This document shows positions 46,625-57,964 of a stretch of DNA of 64,000 nt, in pieces. The notes below the pieces were generated by a model, which ran no database searches, was not told the DNA's origin, and was given only the letters and a program-made list of their open reading frames with translations. This DNA comes from Apiospora phragmitis (taxonomy: Eukaryota > Ascomycota > Sordariomycetes > Amphisphaeriales > Apiosporaceae): positions 166,501 to 230,500 of the forward strand of contig JAQQWL010000006.1 of NCBI GenBank assembly GCA_038363925.1, written 5' to 3'. Both the position numbers and the translations under genes were made by a program. Every line of letters begins with the position of its first letter. The first letter of the stretch is position 1.

Positions 46625-48067
46625 ATGCGAGTAGATGGCGACGATTTCGTGGTGGTAACCCACGAAGATGTGGCACCAAGGCCCTCGCAGTCTACCCCCC
46701 GTTACTTGCCAGAGATCAATGATGCTGTCGACCGCATTTCGGAGAACCTATGGGAGGTTAATAAAAAGATCCACGATAACCCGGAGCTGGGATACAAGGA
46801 GGTTATCGCACATGAGACTTTGACGACATTCGTGAAAAGTATCGACGGCTGGAAAGTGACGCCTTCTGCCTATGGCATGAAGACCGCCTGGGTCGCTGTA
46901 TGGGACAGTCGGAAGAAAGGACCCGTGGTTTCCTTTAATTGCGAGATGGGCAAGTCAACCCTAAGTCGCTACTGGAGCTACCCACTAACGGAAACTAGAT
47001 GCACTCGAAGGAATCGGACACGCGTGTGGACATAACCTCATCGCGACAGCCGCTGTCACAGGGGCGGTAGCGACAGCCGAGATTATCAAGACCAATGGAC
47101 TCGCAGGAAAGGTGGTGTTATTGGGCACACCGGCAGAAGAAGGTGAGTGACTTAGGGTGAATCCAGCCATCTTCATCGCCTCCAGACCCTCCGAGACCTT
47201 GCATACCCAAGCATCCACTAAACGGCCACAGGTGGAGGCGGCAAGATTCAACTGCTCCGCGCCGGCGCCTACCAAGACCACAAAGTCGACCTCAGCCTTA
47301 TCTCCCACCCCGGCATCGCCCGTAACCATGCGCTGACTCGGACCTCGGCATACACGGCCCTGCGCGTCGAATACTTTGGCCGCGCGGCGCACGCGGCCGC
47401 GAGCCCCTGGCTCGGAATCAACGCGCTCGACGCCCTCGTCACGGCCTACAACGCACTCTCCGTCCTGCGGCAGCAGACAATGGCGGGCGACGTGGTCCAG
47501 GGCAACATCACCGACGGCGGCGCGCGGCCCAATATCATCCACGCGTACGCAGCGGGTGACTTCGTCGTGCGCGCGAATACCCAGAAGCGCCTCGAGGAGT
47601 TGCTGGTCAAGGTCCAGAACTGCTTCGCGGCCGGCGCCACTGCCACGGGCGCTCGGCTCGAGATTACGCCTGGGATGGCGTACGCAGATCACGTGCCCAA
47701 CCGGCCGCTCGGCGCCGCGTACGCGCGCTACTTCAACGCGCTGTTACCCTCGTCGTCGGAGCAGAGGATCCCATCTGACCAGGACCTCGACGAGATGCTC
47801 GGCCGCAGCGGGGCCAGCACCGACCAGGGCGATATCAGCCACGCTATGCCGAGCCTGAGTCCCGGGTTCGCAATCGTCCCAGGCCCGCAGGGTAACGGGC
47901 CACATAGCCCCGACTTCACGCGGGCGAGCGGCACCAGGGACGCGTTCGATAGGTCGCTCAGGGTGGGCAAGGCGTTGGCGGGCACGGCGGTGGACGTCCT
48001 GACGGTCGGCGGGCTCTTGGAAAAGGTCAAGCAGGCGTGGAGGAGGAGCATCAAGGAGGATGTGTAG
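46625..48067 (+). CDS. M20 family amidohydrolase (M20D2-like)
   Basis: Exons 46625-46949, 46999-47142 and 47232-48067 close in phase at 434 residues. Markers: PRYLPEINDAVDRISENLWE, HDNPELGYKE, DALEGIGHACGHNLIATAA (metal-binding His), GTPAEEGGGGKIQLLRAGAY and FGRAAHAAASPWLGINALDA. This is the layout of peptidase M20 domain-containing protein 2 amidohydrolases, cytosolic enzymes acting on small amides or dipeptides. Intron 1 starts with GC (G|GCAAGT) and intron 2 with GTGAGT. The frame is open upstream to an ATG at 46361, but family members begin near MRVDGDDFVVV, so 46625 is chosen. It is intact although it sits among relics. Confidence 0.8.
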
Positions 48068-48832
48068 AGTCGTGTGATGAAAGCGTTGCTTAAAATGTAT
48101 ACTGGTGGCTGAGGCTACCATGTTCTTTAAAATTACGCCCGCTTCATGAGTATGCTAAAGTATAATCTCTTAGCGTTTTTCCTCTCGTTTATAACCCATT
48201 CTGGACTTCTTGTATTAGTCGTGTCTGATTAAGTTCATAGTCCTAGAGATGGGTCCAGCTAGGTTCGAAGCGATAGATGTTTGTTGTTATTTGGCACCTG
48301 TACCCCATCGGCCAAGCGAGCCCTGCCCTCCTTTCATAGGCTGTCCTGTTCAGCCCTCCGGCGCTTGGGTTTGGTGCACGAAGCCGGAGCACCTCTCGAC
48401 GGAACACTGGGTATGGGGGGATGCCCCTTCCCGGACACCGTGCCCCGGGCACGGGGGCTTTCGTAGGCCCAGGTCGACGGATTCTCAACTCAACGAATAA
48501 CGAAGAAAAGTCATAAATATGTGTCTGCCTTGTTCCATCCTGAAATCTGAGTTGACGAGGTAAGAGGTGGTGAAAATTGGCCCCCCAGGCCCAGACGGCT
48601 GCATATATCAAGAATGCGTCAGTAATCTATCTGTCGGCGCAACTTGGGGAACAGTGGTGAGTAACGTGATACAATCGACAATTCAAAGCCCCTTGATTGA
48701 TTGCATGTAACTCCAGTCTAAAAAATAGAGATAACATGATTGGCTTATCTAAGGATCAATATGGGAGCGGTATGGGATCATAACTGACGGTGGCCGCCGC
48801 AGGAGTCTTCATGCTCCAGGAGCTGTTGGAAC

Positions 48833-49066
48833 TTGACGGCTGGCGTGGCCGACTGGTGCCACTGGTGGGAGCCTCTTCATAGAACTTGTGATTGCGAAGT
48901 GGTGCTTGAAAAGGTGGGTGACCAGCGAACTTGGTCAATGTTGGGGAAATCGCTTCGGAGGCCGGGAGCATATGAGCGTTTGGGACTGCTCATTCAGGAC
49001 TTAGACCACGGATCCGACCTCTATCCGGTTGTGTTTAGCAAGAGGGAAACCATAACGATCATTTAA
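48833..49066 (+). pseudogene. Possible C-terminal fragment of a HET-type protein
   Basis: The tail GKSLRRPGAYERLGLLIQDL and VVFSKRETITII resembles the C-terminal end of fungal HET-domain proteins. No HET domain is present upstream. Weak call. Confidence 0.2.
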
Positions 49067-49299
49067 TGGACCACGAACGTTGTACGCGTCGGATTATAGG
49101 CTTTGTCGGTGGCATTTCGAGAGACGCGAATGTAGATGGAAGCTCCCTGCGCGTGTCGGAAATATAAGAAGGTTGTGTTGTTCGGAACCTCAATTATCAA
49201 GAGCGAAGTGCCATTCGCGAAGGACCAATTGAAGTGGCAATAGCAGTGATGCCGGCGACGACTTCGCATCTACCCTCCCCACCGGTTCGGCTTGCCCAG

Positions 49300-49432
49300 C
49301 TTGAAGGAGAGACTGGAGGCGCAGAGGCCGTCGTGGTACAGGAACTGAAAACATTCCTGCGCGGCCTCGCACATGGCGCGGCAGTCTTCGAAGCTCTTGT
49401 GCGCCTTGCATTCACAAAACCTGCCGCAGTCT
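49300..49432 (-). pseudogene. Cysteine-rich (PAN/Apple-like) domain fragment
   Basis: The minus strand encodes CGRFCECKAHKSFEDCRAMC followed by EAAQECFQFLYHDGLCASS, with cysteine spacing like the PAN/Apple segment attached to some fungal galactosyltransferase-like proteins. No glycosyltransferase domain is found beside it. Confidence 0.35.
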
Positions 49433-49455
49433 GCTAGGAGTCAGTCGTCAGAGAT

Positions 49456-49553
49456 AAAAAACTTTTATATTTAGTACAACATATGTATGGAGGAAGTGTT
49501 AAACAAATTTCAAATGCTCTTGCTTTTAAATATAAACTAAGAAATAGAGAAGC
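49456..49553 (+). other. AT-rich insert resembling a mitochondrial LAGLIDADG intron ORF (NUMT candidate)
   Basis: About 98 bp of roughly 70-75% AT stands between GC-rich sequence on both sides. Translated, it gives LLYLVQHMYGGSVKQISNAL then AFKYKLRNRE, close to the GGS-containing central segment of LAGLIDADG homing endonucleases encoded in fungal mitochondrial introns. Both the composition and the peptide fit a nuclear insertion of mitochondrial DNA. No longer mitochondrial context is present. Confidence 0.45.
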
Positions 49554-49559
49554 CATTCC

Positions 49560-52093
49560 GCAACGACGAGAGAAGCCAGACGCCATTCAAGCAGAGCAGC
49601 AGCAGGGACGAGAAAGTCTGGGCGCAATCGTGTGGTAGTGGAGAGAAGATCCGGGCTTCGGTTTCCGCATCGGGCCTGAAGTCGGCGGGCGAGCGCGGCG
49701 GCAGTTGCCAATCGTTGTTGGAGGCGGAGCTGTGGACGGCCTCGTCGTAGGTGGGAATGGACGGCGCCGGGATATAGTGCGACTTGTTGTCGACACGGCG
49801 CTCACGCGGAAGTGGAGGCCATGGAGGCGTCGGGTGATGCGGGATCCGGGCTCGAGGAGGACAAGGACGTGCAGATCTTGCTTACATTACACACGGGCAA
49901 GGTCCCATCGCGGCAGAACGCGTGTTGGTCGTGACAGTTGATCAGCAAGAGTAATCACCAGAGAGCCGGATGCGACTGTCGCGATTGTCGCGCGCGCGCG
50001 AGGGACGCGGTCGAGGACACGGACCTCGATCGGGACTTCTGGGTGGTCATCTTCTCCGCCTTCTCGATCAGAATCGCGGCGTCTTCGGAGTGCTCCCGTG
50101 CGTCCCGCAGCAGCTTGGTGCGGCCGACATCGTCATGATCTACCTGTCGCAGCTGCCCAAGCCGCTCATAACCGAGTCGGTTGCGAAGCGGTGGATCGCG
50201 CCGTTGAGCATCTCTTCTGTTGTTGGACACGCTTCAGCCAAGACATGAAGAGAAAATAGACAAGATGGTGGTGACTACAGGAAACTGCAGTTGTTTCATG
50301 AAACGCTCAAACGTCAAGTCGTTGTGTAGTAGCATGATTTGACAGTAGATAGAAGCCGGAAGCCCAGGAATTCCTGTTCCGAAACTCGAAAGGACCGGAT
50401 TGTTCAGTAGTGAGGCCCATCTTGCCAATGCGATTTATAAGTATGATTGTTAAATCCGGTCGACTCAATTGATGCGAAGCTCGTCTAAGGGAAAGCTCCC
50501 GTGGCGCAAGTTGCGGTCGAGAAGAGCCTTGGGGAGTTCGACGCGAACAAGAAAAACCGCGAGAACCTCGAACAGGCTCTTCTCATTGTGGTTTTGGCGA
50601 ACGCATATTCCTCCTTCGATCAGGAGTTAGGTGAGATACAGAGTAAGATCCTTAGCCTGAAGATTGTGCTTCTGACACCTTCCCCGCGTGTACGTGCTGT
50701 GGCTGACGGCCTCGGTGTTGTCCGGATCCAGCGGCACCTCCAAGACGACGCTGGCCGGATCGTTTCAGCTCGGGCTTCCCCTTCGACTTCCTCTGCGTTC
50801 ATGGTGCGCATAAGTTCCTTGGCATATGCGGCAGCCACCGCTACTGCGTGTTCCTGCCAGTCTTTGTTCTTGTGCGAGTCTGCGTAGTCGCAAGTGCCCT
50901 GGTCTGCCCGTGGGGTGTCGGCGTCGGCGTCTGCGTCTGCGTTTTCGGTGTGTCAACTCGCGACCGCTGCCGCAGCCCAAGTCGAGATCGCCGTTCGCCA
51001 ACCGGACGGACCGCTACCTGGCCCACAACCAAGCGCCCGTGAGCCCGCCGTCGCAGCAGACGTACGCGCGCGAGTTCGTTTCCTTTTCTCCTTCCTTTTC
51101 TTCTTCTGACGCTGTCTCTATGTCGACACTCTAAGACATCAAAGACCTGTCGCTATTGTTTCATATTTCTTTTGCAGATGCCAAAATTATGGTTAGTTCC
51201 CTGGCTCAACGGCAGATAGCCCAGTTGCCAGAAGGTAAAGCCGTTGAATATGCCCATGATGACCGAGGTGAAGAACTTGCGGTGCGTCTTTGGTCACTGG
51301 ATCCAAACCTGCCCCTGATGATGCACCCTGTGCCACTAAATCAGAACCTGGCACTCGACAGGGACGAGGCCGGGCTGATTCGATAGCCCGCGGCGAGCGG
51401 CACAGATCATTCCACCACGGCGTCGCCGTCCCGCGCCTCGTTCCCGACGCGGATCGGGCGGCCCCCGAGCGCCTTCTCCGAGAGATCGTGCGCCGCGTAC
51501 CTCTCGTCCATTTCTTCGTCGGCCGCCATTTTCAATGAGTGTCTCCACCTTGCAGACTTATAGGTTTGGATATTCGTCCTCAAGAATTCGCGGCGCGGGG
51601 AACTGACACGGGAGCAGCGCAACGGCAGCAGAGGTCTGTGTCCACTTCTGCTGTCCGAGGAAGATGGAAGTATCGAGAGGGTCGCATTGTCCGCATGCGC
51701 GTCCGCAGCATTGGCAAAGGACAGCCCGGCCGCTGACCCGGACCGAGGGCAGAACGACATGTGGACGTTCGTATGATGCGCACAGATTTGGTCGCCAGCC
51801 ACACTCGCATTGCTCGGTCTGATCCCCACAGGATTGACTTCTCGTCCTTGGAGCTGGTTTCTGGTACCTAATTATGTCAACTGGTAGTGTTCTGTGTGTG
51901 GTGGACTATGCCCTCGTTTCCAGAAGTTGGTTTTTGAGTGCAGGGTCAATTGCACTCCGAAATCAATATAGGCATTACTCGACAAGGTCACTATTAAAGC
52001 GGATCACGTCCCTACACACCAACTCCTTGTTATGCAGCCACCATCCAACGCCATAATAGAAATGAATATATGTGATTCCAGAGCCCGCCGCAT
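49560..52093. other. GC-rich stretch with short coding-like scraps, no resolvable gene
   Basis: Several short frames on both strands look coding by composition but break within 100-200 bp, and none could be joined into a gene or assigned to a family. It includes an alternating CG tract (CGCGCGCGCG) near 49990. Confidence 0.4.
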
Positions 52094-52282
52094 CATGATA
52101 TACAAGCCGAGCGTGACGGCATCGAGAACGCCCGTCGCGAGTACGAGCGCGAGCTGGAGCTGTCGCGGCATCAGTACGACCTGGAGCACGCGCAGCATGA
52201 GCTCAAGGAGCTCAAGCTGAAGGAGAAGATCGACGGGGAACGGAGGAAACAATTGCTGAATGCTCGCATGCAATGTCAGTAG
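52094..52282 (+). pseudogene. Coiled-coil gene fragment
   Basis: About 62 codons form a charged helix (NARREYERELELSRHQYDLE, ELKELKLKEKIDGERRKQ) ending at a TAG. Its amino-acid pattern is clearly coding, but no start, partner exons or family are recognised. Confidence 0.3.
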
Positions 52283-53416
52283 ACGTGTGTCAGATATCAC
52301 CCTCAATGCGGGGAACTGGAGCAGGATGATCAGGTTGAAACAGAAGCAAGGCCAGACGAAGACGAACCAGTGCCTGAAGGAGTCGAGGCACTAGCAGTGC
52401 TCGTGTTCGAGCTTGCCTGGATGGATGAAGTCGACGGTGACGCTACTCCGTACCTCTCACTTTTCCCTCGGAATGGCACCTCCAGAAAACAACTCCTTGC
52501 AGGTCTGTACCTTCCTGCCTTGGCCTTTATGTCAACTGCCGCTTTTGCTTCAGAGCACGAGGATCGCTGCTATTGGCATTATCAGGTTGCAAATGTTGCT
52601 CAACCGCATCTGAGCTTGGCAAACCTGAAGCACATTGTTCTCGCAGACGGAGAAGCCGCTGGTGAGGAGAGCACCGACTTGAGCGGGCTTGTCGAACTGG
52701 AACTGGTTGTTGGAGGGGCCAAGCCGGGCGGTGACGATTTTCAAGACTACGCTCAAAGCCGCGACGTGCCCGACGCTGAGCAGCTGAGAGTACGAAGCGA
52801 ATTCCAATAGTCGGAATGCATGTGACAAGAGGGATCAAATATCAAAGCCTTGGCCTCTGGCATAGCGAACCGTTTCGAAACGCAAAGCGAGGGGCTGTGT
52901 GAGGGTGAAATGGAATAACGAGCGGCCTGGCTTTTCGGGTAGGACAGCGGCGTACTAGGCTGCTGCTCGGCTTGATCTTCTCCGTCTTCCCCCCTTCGCT
53001 GCTGATGGCGCAAAGAAGCAACAACAACAAACAGGACTCCCCTGGTTGTGGCCCAATTGATCGACTCTCTTCTCGGTCAAGACCTCATCCTTGTCGATTA
53101 ATCTCCTGCTTGCACCTACCTAACCTAATGTTACCAGCCGCGTCTTCTCAATTTGTTCATTCTCCATCATTTGGGTTACAGGCACGCTGGCAGGTATGAA
53201 GCCGGAGCGCCGAATGCTAGCGCTATGTACCGAATCCATCAGGTTTTCCTAGACAAGTATCTACCCTGGCACGGGAGGATTTCATATCACTCCGCATCGA
53301 CAGAAAAGGCTGCTTCGTATCGACGGGGTACACCAGCGAGTTGTCCCAACACAGGCTGCGTGGCTGATAGGTGCAATTCTTTGGCGTACAATCAGCATAC
53401 GTCTCCATCCTGCCAG
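52283..53416. other. Decayed region without a resolvable gene
   Basis: A 146-codon frame on the plus strand (52370-52810) and an overlapping minus-strand frame both exist; neither has recognisable features. Confidence 0.35.
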
Positions 53417-53887
53417 CTATGCCGTTTGGGGTGCTGTGTAGAGGTCCCAATGGGAAGGCAGGGTCCATCTCAAGAGGACATGGCGCCCGGTCCTCTCCGG
53501 CAGTAGCAGAAGGTCCTGGGCAACGGGTATCTTGATGGACGTGTATTGGCCTTCGCTGTTCTCCTCGAAAATGCGAATTTGCGTCCTGATGTCGCCTTCG
53601 ATTCTTCGACTCCAACTCATTTCGACGTGGCCGCCGCGAAACAGTTCTGCGAAGGTGCCATGCCACTTCGAAGACGCGCTGGGTGGCGGCGCTATTGACG
53701 CTGATCTGCCGCTTCTCCAGCGTATCCCATAAGCATAGCTCACTACTGTTCCCGCCTTGGAGGTGGGCATCTGCAGCTGCTCGTCCGGAATGACGGATGT
53801 AGGTCTCTTTCGGACGGCCAGGTCGAATCCTGCCTTTGTAGGATTAACGGTGGGCGAGCTGCTTCCTGGTGCGGGAGTAAATAAGCT
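53417..53887 (-). CDS. Unrecognised open frame, possibly a 3' exon
   Basis: An open frame of about 150 codons runs from a likely acceptor near 53880 to a stop at 53417. It includes KRPTSVIPDEQLQMPTSKAG, RIEGDIRTQIRIFEENSEG and LLLLPERTGRHVLLRWTLP. Composition looks coding. No family is recognised and no upstream exon could be fixed. Confidence 0.3.
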   Translation of the reverse strand, partial: SLFTPAPGSSSPTVNPTKAGFDLAVRKRPTSVIPDEQLQMPTSKAGTVVSYAYGIRWRSGRSASIAPPPSASSKWHGTFAELFRGGHVEMSWSRRIEGDIRTQIRIFEENSEGQYTSIKIPVAQDLLLLPERTGRHVLLRWTLPSHWDLYTAPQTA

Positions 53888-54236
53888 TGACTAGCTATTC
53901 TTACCACTGGTCGCTTCATAAAAAATGCCAGTATAGTGTCTTGGGTAGAGGGAACAGCATAACGAGTACAGAAATTCTAAAGTTTCCAAGGCCTCAATGC
54001 AGGCCATCTGGAAAAAGGCAAGGGAAGAGGATGGGGAACCAGAGAATGGCGAGATAACCTGACATTAAAGTGGAAGAACTCACCCATATCCATATCTTCA
54101 TTAAAATTCGTCTTGGGTGTCAGGGATGAACAAATGAATTCTAGACGAAGAGCTGCTCATAAGTTGGAAACCTTGTGGGCATGGTATCAGGCAGAAGTGG
54201 CTGATTTCGAGGATCAGGGAACTTCACCAGGTAGGC

Positions 54237-55125
54237 CTAATTCATTGTAACAACCGACAAGCGTTTCCAATCTTTGCTGGTTGTTCGGTTTAGATCGAGC
54301 GTCAGACCCCGTTGATCAACGAAAGCCGTGAGAGCCATCCCGTGAATCTTGGAGGGGCAGTTCGGACCATCATCTGCTGCAACACAGCATCCGCCAGTTA
54401 TCATCCTGGATGTCAATGCTCCCCAGATGCCTCCAACGCTATCTGTCACAAAAGCGGACATATCCTTGATACTTGTGACGAGAGGGGACAGAAATGTTAA
54501 TGAATTATGGCAGCTGTTTGAATGATCGATTAGTAGCGCACACTCAATAGAGAAAAGGGGAGCTGTCACTTACCACAGCGGCGATGGGATTGTACAGCAG
54601 AAGATGAGGCCGAGGGTCTGCACCTTTGGCGTAGAATTCCTTGGAGAGGCTCTTGCTATGCCAATCAAGTAATCCTTCACCATCTGTTGGAATTATACGA
54701 GCACTTGGAGCGGGCTCATGCTCACTGACAACTGAGAACGAGGTGTTCGGGTGCAAGACTTTTCCGAAGGACTTCAGGGGCAGATGTGTGGGGGACGAAA
54801 ATGATTCCGTACCTTCCCCGTCCAATATTTCAAACCCTTTCCCCTTTTGCTCCGAAAAGTCACAACAGCACAATTGCACCACATGGTGGAATTTCGGTAG
54901 AACTAATCAACTTACCTCTGTCACAGTGACTGCTGCTGGGTTAGAATATCGAAACTGCCCACAGAAGTGGAATTTCCTTCTTGACAACCACATACCTCTA
55001 ATATCCGCACCTTGATAACTCCTACGTACTCTGCATGTCCCTTCCTCAAGCCTCAGAAACCTGATACCCTCTTCGCTGCCAACTACTTTACTCAGCCTTT
55101 TGCGTCTATCTGAAGAAATGAGCAT
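54237..55125 (-). CDS. Four-exon orphan gene beside the transposon
   Basis: Exons 55125-54996, 54932-54916, 54849-54574 and 54464-54237 join without phase conflict to 216 residues. Donors are GTATGT, GTAAGT and GTAAGT, and the second exon is only 17 nt. Intron lengths are 63, 66 and 109 nt. The protein starts MLISSDRRKRLSKVVG, has a central segment with SVVSEHEPAPSARIIPTDGE and HLLLYNPIAAV, and ends with SKDWKRLSVVTMN. I recognise no domain and see no signal peptide. Phase closure across four exons argues for a real or recently real gene. The ATG lies about 90 bp from the transposon end. Confidence 0.45.
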
Positions 55126-55213
55126 TAGTCACAATGTCGCGAGTCCTCAGACGCAGCGCTAGTAATAAGGATAATGATCCTGTGTGGCAAATTACAAGAG
55201 ATGTGCTCAATTA

Positions 55214-55255
55214 TAAGCTAAAGCACCCCTCCACGGACCACCCCTTCACGGACCA
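55214..55255 (+). repeat. Left terminal inverted repeat of outer element
   Basis: Begins TAAGCTAAAGCACCCCTCCA and matches the right end in inverted orientation with one difference (A/G). Confidence 0.92.
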
Positions 55256-55377
55256 CCGCGTTTCGCTCTATAAACGCGTTGGACCCTTGGACAATAATAT
55301 GGATTTCTCTTACCACTTTTGCCTCTTAACTATATATACTACTATTATTCTATTTGTTTTTTTTTGGTTATTTCTCC

Positions 55378-56041
55378 ATGTCGTCGTTTAACACTTAAAG
55401 ACGCGCGCAGGCTGCGATACGTGACGTAAAGCTCGGACTGGGTGTTCGCGAAGCCGTCCGTAGATGGGATGCCGACCGATCCTACGTCATGCGGCGCCTA
55501 GCCGGTATACCGACGCGACAAGAGCTGAATAAGGACCGGCAGGCATTGTTACCATTTCTTGAGACCTAATTGGCGAATTGGGCCATCGGCCAGGCCAGAC
55601 TAGGCTTCGCGCCAGCGCTCGTCAAGTTTAGATGTATGGCCCAACGGATGCTGAACGTTTCCGGGGCGTCCTATACGCTAGGGTAACGTTGGCATACCCG
55701 ATTTTTAGCTAGAAACGAGTCCGTTAAGACCACCAGGTCCAAGATAATTAATTATAGCCGCGTTAATGGGGTAACTGTTGCTAATATTAACGTTTTTTTC
55801 GATAGACTTAATGCCCCGGAGCTGGCTAATATCCCTTTTAAACGCTTCTATAATACCGACGAAATGGGCATCGGTTAAGGCGTTAGCGGTGACCACTGGG
55901 TGGTTGCCGAAGCTACTAGTTATCTGGCTTTTAAAAAAGACGTCGAGAAAGGGGAATGGATTACTGCCCTGGAGTGTGTAGGCTGTGATAGGGTAGCCCT
56001 CCCGCCGCTAGTTATTTTTAAGGGGGCCGACGTCTAAAGCT
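55378..56041 (+). pseudogene. Outer element transposase, 5' half
   Basis: ATG at 55378 followed by a helix-turn-helix region (VREAVRRWDADRSYVMRRLA) of CENP-B/pogo type and the first catalytic block FKRFYNTDEMGIG, then ALPPLVIFKGADV. Stops (TAA at 55393 and later) interrupt it, mostly explainable by C-to-T change at Gln codons. The frame is cut at 56042 by the inner element. Confidence 0.8.
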
Positions 56042-56042
56042 A

Positions 56043-56082
56043 AGCCAGCTGACGGTGCTACGGTCACCCCATACAACGGCGA
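56043..56082 (+). repeat. Left terminal inverted repeat of inner element
   Basis: Begins AGCCAGCTGACGGTGCTACG; the right end reads the same inverted with C/T changes. Confidence 0.92.
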
Positions 56083-56199
56083 CCCCTAAATTTAGATAAC
56101 CCCTGACAGCACCACATATAAATCAGTATATAAACCAGTCAGCTTTTGATTTATAGTCAATTAAATAATACCATCGTTTTTCTTTTCTTTTCCTCTTTC

Positions 56200-57839
56200 C
56201 GATAGGCCGTAAACTTAACGAGTCAGCACTATAACGCGCGATTCAAGATGTTATAAATAGCTCGTTAATAAAACAAGCCGCCGAGAAGCATAATATCCTT
56301 AGAATAATTCTAAGGGCTCGGATTTACGGCCGCAAAACTATAAAATAACGGAATAAGTCCTTCTAAGCCTTAATAATAGCGGAAGAGTTTCAGATCGTGA
56401 CTTGGTACCTTATACAGTATGATCTAGGCTGCTTACCGGCGCACGTTATCTTCCGGATGTTCGCCTAACGGATCCTTTAAGCTAACGGGATTAATATAAT
56501 CCTCGGTAAACACTAGGTTAAAAGATTTATTACTCGCTATCCATTTATCGGTACTATTTTTTCTAAAAGGATAGATTTCTTAAAGCTTAACGTAACTTCC
56601 GTAGAAAAAATTATCGAGTTTTTCGAGCGGCTTAACAATTTTATTCTAAAATCGATCCCTTTAGAGTTTCGGTTTAACGTCGACAAGATCGATAACCAGC
56701 TCGGCTATAAAACGAATATAATAATTATTAAACCTGCTAGAATAAAAAAAATACTAGTTACAGACTCCCTTAACCGAGAATAGGCTTCTGTGGTCAAATA
56801 TAACAACGCTTTAGGCCGAGCCTTACCTCCTCTTATCATATTCAAGGGTTAATAGGTCCAGCAGCAATAGTTTCCGGAGGAGGAGGACTCGCTAACGGAT
56901 GCTATAGAGGATTGGGTCTTTACGGCATCCCCTAAAGGCTGGACTAACAAGGAGCTGGCCCTAGTGTGGCTAAATAAGGTCTTCATCCCTCATATAAAGC
57001 CTAAAAACGAGGACTAATAGCGGCTTATTATCCTAGATAATCACGCTAGCCACGTAAGCGAGGACTTTATTATAACGTGCTTAAAGTATAAAATATAGCT
57101 TCTCTTTTTTCCGGCACACTCGTCGCACCTATTATAACCCTTAGATCTTAGTCCTTTTAATATGCTAAAAGATACCTACCACCGGAAGGTAACCCTATAC
57201 TATATGGGGCTTAATAATATAAATATAAGCAAGAGGGACTTCCTCCGGTGTTACGAGCTAGCTAAAAGGTTTACCTTTCGGCCGCATATAATAACTAGCG
57301 GCTAGGCCGTAACTAGTATATTCCCTCGCGATATTAACAAGCCCCTCAATAGCCGGAACCGGAGGATAGAAGACCAGGCAAAGGCAGGACCATCTAAGCC
57401 TCCCCCCGACGTTTCCGATAAACAATTCTCCTCCACAGCGTTACTAACACCTACGACCAGCCGCTAAATTAAAGAGTTAGCGGATACGCTTAGTAGTAAT
57501 AATACTATTTTCGATAACGCGACGCGCCGGGTTTTATTCCGGAAGCTCTAAAAAAGTCTGAATACTTTGAACGGCTAGATCGGCCAACTAGAGCACGAAA
57601 AGTCAGTTTTGGAAGGTAATTTAGAGAAAGAAAGAGGTAAAAAGAGAAAAAAAGTAATGCCTAACCCTAACCAGAAGTTTACGCGTATACGAGATGCTAT
57701 GGCAGTTAAGAGGGAGATAAATAGCGTTACACCGGAACCTCAGGCTGTTACTCCTCTATTGTCGGCGCCGGAAGCCGTTGTAATTGAATCTAACTCTGAA
57801 TCTAAGATTAAAAGTGTTATAGAAGCGTTTCGGGACTGA
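56200..57839 (+). pseudogene. Inner element transposase, RIP-inactivated
   Basis: A rightward frame crossed by many TAG/TAA stops shows, in order, a CENP-B-type HTH region, a first catalytic Asp block (FRFNVDKIDNQLG), ALPPLIIFKG, EDWVFTASPKGWTNKELALV, the second catalytic block RLIILDNHASHVSEDFI, and PLDLSPFNMLK. This is the DDE_1 superfamily endonuclease order of Fot1/pogo transposases. A basic Lys/Arg-rich tail ends at 57839. Most stops sit where Gln or Trp is expected, consistent with C-to-T/G-to-A mutation. Confidence 0.85.
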
Positions 57840-57922
57840 AATAGTGTTTTTAAGATTTTGTATTAATTTTTAATTAAATTATTCGTATTATTATTATGTA
57901 ATATTATTATTAGTTTTTAGGG

Positions 57923-57962
57923 TCGCCGTTACATAGGGTGACCGTAGCACCGTCAGCTAGCT
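57923..57962 (-). repeat. Right terminal inverted repeat of inner element
   Basis: Inverted counterpart of 56043-56082, with four transition differences. Confidence 0.92.
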
Positions 57963-57964
57963 TA

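Larger units (their letters stand above)
56043..57962 (+). mobile_element. Inner Fot/pogo-type DNA transposon inserted at TA
   Basis: 1,920 bp, flanked by TA at 56041-56042 and 57963-57964. The terminal inverted repeats (56043-56082 and 57923-57962) match at 36 of 40 positions and all four differences are transitions, as RIP would leave. It is unrelated in its ends to the outer element. Confidence 0.92.

Noticed and set aside
49587..49805. 72-codon minus-strand frame rich in Pro/Thr
   Set aside because: An alternative frame looks equally coding and neither can be tied to a family.
50110..50200. Peptide resembling a RhoGAP helix (IVMIYLSQLPKPLITESVAK)
   Set aside because: Too short, no arginine finger and no flanking domain; could be chance.
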